From assembly GCF_902497745.1 (NCBI RefSeq), contig NZ_CABVHJ010000013.1, positions 94,155-158,154 on the forward strand: 64,000 nucleotides of DNA, given 5' to 3'. The translations under genes were made by a program, and so were the position numbers. The notes below the pieces were generated by a model that did no database searches, had not been told where the DNA came from, and saw only the letters and a list, made by a program, of their open reading frames with translations. Every line of letters starts with the position of its first letter. The stretch's first letter is position 1. Shown here in pieces: positions 34,304 through 41,343 of the stretch. Source of the DNA: Pseudomonas fluorescens (GTDB lineage: Bacteria; Pseudomonadota; Gammaproteobacteria; Pseudomonadales; Pseudomonadaceae).

Positions 34304-35563
34304 TTAACGATCCTTGTGAGGGTTGAAGACGTCGACGGGTTGCCATTGAACCGGGCCGGTATGGTCGTCGAAGGTTTCCGCGCGACGGATTTCCACGACA
34401 TCGCCGTTGTCAGTCAACATCAGTTCTGCCGGGCGCAGCCGGCCGTTGTAGGTAAAACCCATGGCATGGCCGTGGGCGCCCGTGTCATGAATCAGCGCCA
34501 GGTCGCCGATGGCCGGCGTCGGCAAAGGGCGATCGATGGCGAACTTGTCGAAGTTTTCGCATAGCGCGCCCACCACATCGAACACGCCTTCGCGGCGTTG
34601 GCCGGCGAAAGGTAATGTCAGGTGGTGGTAGGCGCCGTACAGTCCGGGACGCATCAGCGCGGACATCGAGGCGTCGAGACCGACGATCTCCCGGCCTTTG
34701 CTGCAGCGGTTGATCACCCGCGACACCAACACCCCATGCGGGCCGGTAATGAAACGGCCCAACTCCATCAGAAGTTTCGGCGTGTTGCGCGGGAAGGCCT
34801 GCTTGAGCGCCTGTTTCAGCGCTGCGGCGTAGGCGTCCAGATCCAGTGCCTGGTCATCGGTGCGGTAAGGAATCCCCAGGCCTCCGCCAATATTGATGTA
34901 CTCGAATTCGATGTCGGCTTCGCGCGCTACACGCGCAGCCACTTCGATGACTTGCACACCGGCCTGCACTGCAGCCTCCAGTGACAGCTCATTGGCGCAC
35001 ATCATGCCGTGGATCCCGAAACGTCGGGCACCCAGGTCGTAGGCCTGCCGATAGCTTTGCACCAGATCGGCATCGGGCACGCCGAATTTCGATTGTTGCG
35101 CATTGCCCATCTGTGACGAGCGGGCGATGACCCCATGAGGTGAGACGCGAAACCCTACAATTTCGGGCAAGGTCTTCACTCGGTCGAGCATGCTGCGGTC
35201 ATCGAAGGTAATCAGGGCTCCGGCGTCCAGCGCCATCTGGTACTCGCCGAGCGCCGTATTGTTGGAGGTGAAGACAATGTCGTCGCCCCGCGCACCCAGT
35301 CGCTCGGCCAGCATCAGCTCGACCGGCGAGGAGCAATCCAGCCCGCTGCCCTCTTTGAGCAACAGGGCCAGAATCGCCGGAGTGGGCAGCGCCTTGACCG
35401 CGAAGTACTGACGAAACGCGCTGTCGGCGAAAGCCTGCGCGACGCGTCGATGAGTCTGGACGATGGCGCGCTCATCGTAGAGATGAAAGGGCGTCGGGTA
35501 ACGTGTCGTCAACTCATCAAGCAGGGGGAGCAAACGTCGGGCAAAGCTTTCGGATATTGGCAC
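34304..35563 (-). CDS. tabA: PLP decarboxylase-like protein TabA (LysA paralogue)
   Basis: The 419-residue product is a fold type III PLP enzyme related to meso-diaminopimelate decarboxylase. The PLP lysine is K57 in YFAVKALPTP. The Gly-rich phosphate loop is INIGGGLGIPY, and a C-terminal DTGAHGHAMGFTYNGRLRPAE holds the second-subunit active-site segment, where LysA enzymes have a Cys/Glu box. TabA is the LysA-like protein known from the tabtoxin locus; its exact reaction has not been clear. The start is GTG with GGAG nine bases upstream. It lies between tblA and tabB in one operon. Confidence 0.82.
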   Translation of the reverse strand: MPISESFARRLLPLLDELTTRYPTPFHLYDERAIVQTHRRVAQAFADSAFRQYFAVKALPTPAILALLLKEGSGLDCSSPVELMLAERLGARGDDIVFTSNNTALGEYQMALDAGALITFDDRSMLDRVKTLPEIVGFRVSPHGVIARSSQMGNAQQSKFGVPDADLVQSYRQAYDLGARRFGIHGMMCANELSLEAAVQAGVQVIEVAARVAREADIEFEYINIGGGLGIPYRTDDQALDLDAYAAALKQALKQAFPRNTPKLLMELGRFITGPHGVLVSRVINRCSKGREIVGLDASMSALMRPGLYGAYHHLTLPFAGQRREGVFDVVGALCENFDKFAIDRPLPTPAIGDLALIHDTGAHGHAMGFTYNGRLRPAELMLTDNGDVVEIRRAETFDDHTGPVQWQPVDVFNPHKDR

Positions 35564-35599
35564 AGCAGGTTTCTCCTCGCGGCGCAGGGGGGGGCGGGT

Positions 35600-36295
35600 T
35601 CAGGGCACCAGAGCGACGCACATGGTGCGATTGCGCAGGCCACTGATCGGACGCGTGTAGGGAAAGTAGTACGACTCCTGGATCTCGAAGCCGGCCTCGA
35701 TCAGCGCATCACGCAGATAGTCCCTGGAAATGAACCAGAAGCCATCGACCTTATCGTGGGCCGCAAACAGCGCCTCGGGATCGCGTGGCGAGTCATTGGA
35801 GAACACCAGAACCGTGCCGGAGTCCAGGTTCAGTTCCTTGAGCTTGTCGAAGGTCGGCTTGAGTTCCAGTTCGGGATGGAAGAGGTGGCCCAGCAAGCCA
35901 TCGGCGTAAACCGACTTGACCCCGGCGAGGGAGCCGGGCTCCAGCTTGAAGAAGTCAACCTTGTGCGCATCGACGCCTTTTTTGCGACTCAGGATCACGG
36001 CTTCGTCGTTGAAGTCGATGGCTCTGACCTGACGTCTGGCCTCCACCAGATCGCCCTCGACAAATCCGTTGCCGCAGCCAATGGAGAAAATCGTTGCACC
36101 TTCCTGGGTGAGCGATTTCAGCTTGAGACCCAGGTGCGAGCGATATTCCGGGCTGTAGGTAGAAGGCGTAATCGAGTCGTTGAAGGCCCCACCCTGTTCC
36201 CATATCTCATAGATGGTGGCGTTGCTGTCGCCAAACTTGCGGGAGGTGCCGTAGTAATCTGTCACCTGTTGGAGGTCCTGCATCGGCTTCGTCAT
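35600..36295 (-). CDS. tblA: TblA-like protein with SAM-methyltransferase fold
   Basis: The ATG at 36295 with AAGGAGA upstream gives 231 residues. Motif I of a class I SAM-dependent methyltransferase is seen in IFSIGCGNGFVEGDLVEA (about residues 69-86), followed by VRAIDFNDEAV (acidic residue for the ribose) and VKSVYADGLLGHL. Tabtoxinine carries an extra carbon derived from a one-carbon donor, and TblA is the obvious candidate for that step. The position, between tabP and tabA, matches my memory of the P. syringae tabtoxin locus. The frame continues upstream to 36502 but that overlaps tabP and is rejected. Confidence 0.72.
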   Translation of the reverse strand: MTKPMQDLQQVTDYYGTSRKFGDSNATIYEIWEQGGAFNDSITPSTYSPEYRSHLGLKLKSLTQEGATIFSIGCGNGFVEGDLVEARRQVRAIDFNDEAVILSRKKGVDAHKVDFFKLEPGSLAGVKSVYADGLLGHLFHPELELKPTFDKLKELNLDSGTVLVFSNDSPRDPEALFAAHDKVDGFWFISRDYLRDALIEAGFEIQESYYFPYTRPISGLRNRTMCVALVP

Positions 36296-36311
36296 CTCTG
36301 TCTCTCCTTGT

Positions 36312-37709
36312 CTAGAGTCGGGCTTGCGCGCGAGTTGCGTCGCAGTCCGTGGGTACACGCACAGGCTCTTGCACGTATTCGATGGACTGCGCCGGCGCGT
36401 TGGCCAGCGCAGCAACCAGTGCCTGCAACGGCTGGGGCCGTGCGGGTCCGTAGCACTGGTAAAAAGCAACGGCGGCATCAGGGTCGCCGCCGAGCAGGGC
36501 ATCCGCCAGCACTCTGGCCAGCGAACGCAAACCGGCCAGCAGGGCGCCGTGATCGACCACCAGTTGTGGATGTTGCGGGTCGTCCTGGCGCAGGGTCAGG
36601 GCACCGAGCTGGACGAAGTACGACAGTTGCAGGTACATGCCGTCGCAATCGGGAAAAAGGCCAAGTCCGCGGTTGAGGTAGCGCAGACACTCGCCCAGGT
36701 AGTACTCGAGCACTTGCTCGGGCGGAATCTGCAGGGCAGGCGCCCATACCTGGGCAAGAATGAGGATGCCATAGACATCCGCTGCGACCTCTTGCAGCAC
36801 CACCGATGCCCAGCGGTCAAGGGTGTTCAGCGGGCCGTATTGGGTCGTCGGGCGATGGACGAAATGGCCCAGCTCATGGCTGAGCACGCCCAACGCAGGA
36901 ATGCGTCGCAGGTGTTCGCCAGTCGGGTCATAGTGTTTGCCGGTTGACAGGAACTGCCGGGCCAGCGGCGCCGCCAAATGCTCGACCATGGCCGCGTGGG
37001 TATTGGCGAAGTAGTAGGTTTTCTTGAACGGCGAACGTTTGACGCCTTCATCTTCGGGCAGGAAGTAGGCGACATGCTTGGGGTGCAGATTGCCTTCACC
37101 GGCCATGAAAAAAACATCAGTGGCGGCGAAGGCCGGCAACTCCCCCAGGCGCAGGTTGGTGTGCAACTGCTTGAGATAGGCGGGGATCTGATCCACCAGG
37201 CTCATGGCCAGTTCCACGTCCTGTTGTCGCGCCGGATTGCGTCGGCAGCCAAAGGCTGTCGGCAGTCCTCCCGGTTGCTTGCCGTACCAGGTAGCGATCT
37301 GCCCGGCGACCAGGGAAACCTCTTCTTGCAGGCCGGCCAGGGTCTTGAGTATCTCCTCGCTGTAGCCGTATTCGATGGCCTTGGCCCTGAGCTGCACAGC
37401 TTGGCGATCATGAGCTCGCTCGAGGTCGTTTTCCAGCGCGCGCAGGGCTTGCGCCACGGCGCCGGGGTTGTTGAAACGTGTGCGTTCTGCCACGCCATCG
37501 AGCTTGGCGCTGCGCCACTGCTCATCGATGGCGGCCTTCAGCGCGTCCAGTCGTTCTTGCCAGGCAGCGTCTTGACGAGGGTTCGCCGGCGCAAGATCAA
37601 GCAGGGTCAGGTTGTAGTTGCTCGCCGGCGGCCAGAAAGGGCTGCGATAACCGCGGTAGGAGGTGGCCTTGGCAAGATTGCCTGAATAGTCGAACCGATT
37701 CACGCTCAT
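36312..37709 (-). CDS. tabP: zinc metallopeptidase-like protein, TabP-like
   Basis: The 465-residue product carries the zinc-peptidase signature HELGH (H278, E279, H282) in VLSHELGHFVHRP. A downstream Glu in VLQEVAADVYG (about residues 307-317) can be the third ligand, a gluzincin layout. No signal peptide is visible at the N terminus (MSVNRFDYSGN), so it appears cytoplasmic unless exported by another route. In the tabtoxin system TabP is the peptidase proposed to release tabtoxinine-beta-lactam from the Thr dipeptide. It is the first gene of the minus-strand arm, 16 bases before tblA. Confidence 0.7.
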   Translation of the reverse strand: MSVNRFDYSGNLAKATSYRGYRSPFWPPASNYNLTLLDLAPANPRQDAAWQERLDALKAAIDEQWRSAKLDGVAERTRFNNPGAVAQALRALENDLERAHDRQAVQLRAKAIEYGYSEEILKTLAGLQEEVSLVAGQIATWYGKQPGGLPTAFGCRRNPARQQDVELAMSLVDQIPAYLKQLHTNLRLGELPAFAATDVFFMAGEGNLHPKHVAYFLPEDEGVKRSPFKKTYYFANTHAAMVEHLAAPLARQFLSTGKHYDPTGEHLRRIPALGVLSHELGHFVHRPTTQYGPLNTLDRWASVVLQEVAADVYGILILAQVWAPALQIPPEQVLEYYLGECLRYLNRGLGLFPDCDGMYLQLSYFVQLGALTLRQDDPQHPQLVVDHGALLAGLRSLARVLADALLGGDPDAAVAFYQCYGPARPQPLQALVAALANAPAQSIEYVQEPVRVPTDCDATRAQARL

Positions 37710-38351
37710 TACTCCCTCTACTTATTGATGTACGGCAGCGCACACTCAGCCTGCAAACAGGCACAAGCAAGCACGCACTCAGTAACTGGACGATGTTCCG
37801 GGCGGGCATGACTAATAGTCGCGGCGCATGTAGGTAACAGCGCGCCAAGTGCGTTGATTAGTTAGGCTTGACCGGGAATGACTGGCTGATCGATAGCCGT
37901 GCTGGCACTAACGTCCAGGTGCAATGGCAACTGGACGGCGCAGCAATAAAGACGGGTAGATGACCGGCAGATGAATATCCATATACATTCCTTGAATCAC
38001 ATTCCATGTGAAGGTGTGGCACACAGGGCACCACGCTGCTTGCCGTGGAGCATAACAGCGAATTTTTTTTTACGACAAGTAGGGAAAACTAAAAAAAACT
38101 CAAAGAGCCGAAAGAACGGCGATGGCGAAACTAAAAACTCTATAGATTTTATGTAGTTGGTCACTGAATAATATTTTTATTGATTTGTTTTGAGCACTCG
38201 GGACGGGCTGTGTTACGCGCGTCCGGATGATAAGGAGCGAAATAACAAGGGTGTTTAGTTGTGCGCTTTTTTAGTGCGTCGCTCTATGCGGTGTGTTTGT
38301 TTTGCGCCGTTCTGGTGCGCCGGCGAATTGCTTCGAGTTTGCGCAAATTAC

Positions 38352-38382
38352 ATTAGGTAATAAGCACCTTCAATTAGGTTAT
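38352..38382. promoter_or_regulatory. twin ATTAGGTWAT elements upstream of tblS
   Basis: ATTAGGTAAT (38352-38361) and ATTAGGTTAT (38373-38382) are direct repeats spaced 21 bases centre to centre, two helical turns. The first is itself a palindrome (ATTA-GG-TAAT). This is the form of a pair of sites for a dimeric activator. They lie about 190 bases before tblS. The binding protein is unknown. Confidence 0.4.
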
Positions 38383-38403
38383 TTGTCATTAACAAGGCAC
38401 TTG

Positions 38404-38558
38404 TCAGGGATGTATTGCTTGAAGTAGCTTGTGCCCCGGCTGAACACAGATATTAAAAACGAAGCATGAAATTGCTTTAGTCAGTCCAGGCGGCACATTG
38501 ATCTACATGGAACAGGTTTCGCCAATAAAGGCGTTGCCCGTAGGTAATTCGACAAGGA
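38404..38558 (+). promoter_or_regulatory. three RsmA/RsmE-like GGA motifs in the tblS leader
   Basis: TCAGGGATGT (38404-38413) fits the full consensus for RsmA/RsmE binding, (A/U)CANGGANG(U/A). ACATGGA (38505-38511) and ACAAGGA (38552-38558) match its core, and the last overlaps the tblS ribosome binding site. A similar ACAAGGA forms the tblA site (36305-36311, minus). If transcribed in one leader, they would allow translational repression that is relieved by the Gac/Rsm small RNAs. Confidence 0.5.
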
Positions 38559-38565
38559 GTGTTAT

Positions 38566-40431
38566 ATGAGCGGCATGGCCGGTTGGGTCGACCTGCGTCA
38601 CGGTGTTGGGCAGCAAGCAAACATTCCTCGTTCGAAAGTCGCCGAAATTGTCTCGGCAATGATCGTTGCGATGTCCGGGCGTGGACCGGATGGGCATGCG
38701 GTATGGCTGGGGCCTGAGGTTGCACTGGGACATTGCCGTACAGTCACTTCGCGTTATGACTGGGACGAGCAACCGTGGATTGGCGAGATCCATGGCGCCA
38801 CAGTGGCTATCATGTACACCGGACAGTTGTACAACGCTGCGCAGTTGCAGCAGCAACTCGCTGGCCTGGATCCGGCACCTGATCGCTGGTCCTACGCTGA
38901 AATCATTCGCCGTGCCTATGCCCAGTGGGGTGTCGGGTTCGTTGAACGCCTCGAAGGCATGTTTGCCATCGCGATCTGGGACGGCCAGAAGCGCCGATTA
39001 TTGCTGGCGCGAGACCGCCTCGGCTTGCAACCGCTTTACTACACCCTGCGTGACGGCGGCGTCATTTTTGGCAGCGTACCTACCGCCATCAAAGCCCATC
39101 CCCACTTTAACGCCCGGCTGGACACGAGCGCGCTGGCCATCGTGCTTCAGCCGCGCATGGCGCTGCCTGGCGAAACCCCGTTGCAAGGTTTGCGCGAGTT
39201 GCCTCCCGCCAGTGTGCTGACCTTTGACGAACGTGGGCATGAATTGCATCGTTACTGGAAACTGGAAAGCGCCGCGCATACCGATGATTTCGAGCAGACC
39301 AAGGACCGCGTCCGCGAACTGCTTGAAGGCGTCGTGGCGCGCCAGTACGTGCATGAAGTGCCTTGCGCGGCGATGTTGTCCGGCGGCATCGATTCCACGT
39401 CGGTCGCCGCGCTGGTCATGAAGCAACTGGCAAGCCAGGGCGGCGGCGCAGCACTCGATACCTTCTGCCTGAAGTTCGACAGTGACGAGGATGCCTTTAC
39501 CTCCACCGAACTGCGGCCTGACATCGATGCACCCTTCGCCGCGCTGGCCGCCGAATACATGGGTACCCGTCACACGACACTCAGTGCAACCATGCAGGAT
39601 CTGCTCGGCGTCATTCCGGCTACGCGCAAGGCCCGCGGCCTGCCGGGCTGGGGGCAGTTCGATGCCTCGATGTACCTGCTGTTCGAACGCATGCGCGGCA
39701 ATTGCTCCGTGGCGTTGACTGGCGAGGCTGCCGACGAGATCTTCGGCGGCTACCCCTATTATTTCAAACCCGAGCTGCTCGCCCGTCCTCAGTTCCCGTG
39801 GCTGGGCGATGGCCCGAAGCTGGCTCACTATCTGTCGCCGAGCCTGATCAGTGCACAGCGCGTGGCAGAGGACGAACGTGCGCGTTACGACTATTGGCTG
39901 AGTCAGGTGCCACGCCTGCCTGGCGAAAGCGGCGACGCGGCGCGCATGCGCGAAGTGCTGTTCCTCGGCATGTCCGGCCCGTTGTCGGTGATCCTGGATC
40001 GCAAGGAACGCATGAGCATGTCGCAAGGCCTGGAAGTGCGCGTGCCATTCTGCGATCCGGAACTGATCCAGTACGTATGGAACGTGCCGTGGGAAATGAA
40101 ATCCCGTGGCGGCGTGAAAGGTTTGCTCAAGGCTGCCATGCACGACATCCTGCCGCCGACTACCTTGAATCGGAAGAAAAGCGCGTACCCGCACATTCAG
40201 GACACTGAATATGACCGGGCACTCATCAGCGAAGCGCGCTGGATCGCGACCGATCCCAAGTCGCCGATTGCCTGGATGTTCGACACCCCGCGTCTCAGCG
40301 CACTGATCGAGCAGATCGCCGCGAACCAGCTCAATGCTTCGATGCTGCCGGGCGGCGCCAGTCCCGCGCATCTACTGATCCAGTTGGTGGAGATGAATCG
40401 CTGGATCGTCGACAACGATATCGCGGTGTAA
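38566..40431 (+). CDS. tblS: beta-lactam synthetase TblS (asparagine synthetase B-like)
   Basis: The 621-residue product has the two-domain build of AsnB. An N-terminal Ntn-hydrolase-like domain (to about residue 210) is followed by an ATP-pyrophosphatase domain with the PP-loop SGGIDST at residues 272-278. The N terminus reads MSGMAGWVDL where AsnB has MCG: the Cys nucleophile that releases ammonia from glutamine is absent. The same loss marks beta-lactam synthetases such as those of clavulanate and carbapenem pathways. These enzymes adenylate a carboxylate and close the ring with an internal amine. In the tabtoxin locus TblS is the ring-forming enzyme. It opens the plus-strand arm. Confidence 0.82.
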   Translation: MSGMAGWVDLRHGVGQQANIPRSKVAEIVSAMIVAMSGRGPDGHAVWLGPEVALGHCRTVTSRYDWDEQPWIGEIHGATVAIMYTGQLYNAAQLQQQLAGLDPAPDRWSYAEIIRRAYAQWGVGFVERLEGMFAIAIWDGQKRRLLLARDRLGLQPLYYTLRDGGVIFGSVPTAIKAHPHFNARLDTSALAIVLQPRMALPGETPLQGLRELPPASVLTFDERGHELHRYWKLESAAHTDDFEQTKDRVRELLEGVVARQYVHEVPCAAMLSGGIDSTSVAALVMKQLASQGGGAALDTFCLKFDSDEDAFTSTELRPDIDAPFAALAAEYMGTRHTTLSATMQDLLGVIPATRKARGLPGWGQFDASMYLLFERMRGNCSVALTGEAADEIFGGYPYYFKPELLARPQFPWLGDGPKLAHYLSPSLISAQRVAEDERARYDYWLSQVPRLPGESGDAARMREVLFLGMSGPLSVILDRKERMSMSQGLEVRVPFCDPELIQYVWNVPWEMKSRGGVKGLLKAAMHDILPPTTLNRKKSAYPHIQDTEYDRALISEARWIATDPKSPIAWMFDTPRLSALIEQIAANQLNASMLPGGASPAHLLIQLVEMNRWIVDNDIAV

Positions 40432-40479
40432 GACACGGTCAGCACGGAAGTCTGATCCCATGAAGACCAAGGAGGCAGC

Positions 40480-41343
40480 ATGCTTGAGTTAGTCCCCGTT
40501 ACTGAGTTTATCGGCACCGAAGTCCGTGGCATCGACGTCAATGCCAGGCTCAGTGACGACACGATCGAAGCGCTCTACAACGCTTGGATCAGCAGCACCA
40601 TCCTGCTGTTTCGTGGCCAGTCGATGAGTCCCGATCAGCAACTGGCGTTCAGCCGCAATTTTGGTGAGCTGGTCAGCTATACCCGCTCGCAGTTCAGTGA
40701 ACAGACCCAGCCGGAAATCCTCATCCTGTCGAACATTACCAAGGATGGAAAACTGATCGGCTCGCCGGTCAGCGGTCGGGTCTGGCACACCGACGGCCAT
40801 TATCTGGACGTGCCGCCAGCCGGGTCGATGCTGCATGCGCTGGAAATCCCGCCGGAAGGCGGCGACACGTGGTTCGCCAATATGTTTGCCGCTTATGAAG
40901 CATTGCCGGAAGCGGTCAAGGATCGTATCGAACACCTCAAGGTGGTCATCAGCCGGACTCAGTCACGACCCTACAACTACCCCGACCGGCCTGCGCCATC
41001 TGCCCAGGAACTGGCTGAGTGGATCGACGTGCCACAACCGCTGGTGCGTCGCCATGAAGTCAGTGGGCGCAAGGCGCTGTATGCCGGCGGCAACGTGCCG
41101 TGGCGGATCGAAGGTTTGCCGCTGGAGGAAAGTGCGCCACTGGTGACGTTCCTGCAGGAGTTCTCGGTGCAGCCGCGATTCACCTATCGGCATCGCTGGA
41201 CCCCGGGCGACATCATTCTTTGGGACAACCGCAGCGCCATGCACAAGGCCACGGTGTACGACGACAAATATCGTCGCCTGCTGCATCGCACCACCATCGG
41301 TGCGCGCACTGCCGACAATCAGGACAGGAACCGACGCGCATGA
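40480..41343 (+). CDS. tblC: TauD/clavaminate synthase-like dioxygenase TblC
   Basis: The 287-residue product is a 2-oxoglutarate/Fe(II) dioxygenase of the TauD superfamily. Iron ligands are H103 and D105 in WHTDGHY and the distal H255 in SAMHKATVYDD; R270 in LLHRTTI binds the 2-oxoglutarate carboxylate. Tabtoxinine-beta-lactam bears a tertiary hydroxyl on the ring carbon, and TblC is the likely hydroxylase. A strong site (AAGGAGG) precedes the ATG. The gene follows tblS by 48 bases and its stop overlaps the tblD ATG. Confidence 0.82.
   Translation: MLELVPVTEFIGTEVRGIDVNARLSDDTIEALYNAWISSTILLFRGQSMSPDQQLAFSRNFGELVSYTRSQFSEQTQPEILILSNITKDGKLIGSPVSGRVWHTDGHYLDVPPAGSMLHALEIPPEGGDTWFANMFAAYEALPEAVKDRIEHLKVVISRTQSRPYNYPDRPAPSAQELAEWIDVPQPLVRRHEVSGRKALYAGGNVPWRIEGLPLEESAPLVTFLQEFSVQPRFTYRHRWTPGDIILWDNRSAMHKATVYDDKYRRLLHRTTIGARTADNQDRNRRA

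Larger units (their letters stand above)
37710..38565. other. AT-rich divergent spacer of the tab/tbl cluster
   Basis: These 856 bases separate the start codons of tabP and tblS and hold no convincing gene; a 61-codon frame at 37971-38156 has no ribosome binding site. The right two-thirds are AT-rich with runs of T (about 38052) and A (about 38090). This is unlike the genes on both sides and points to long regulatory DNA. Twin ATTAGGT sites and GGA motifs described separately lie near tblS. Promoters for both arms must be here. Confidence 0.7.

Noticed and set aside
38998..40371. 457-codon minus-strand frame antisense to tblS
   Set aside because: Shadow of the synthetase gene. The plus strand has the PP-loop and overall AsnB structure.
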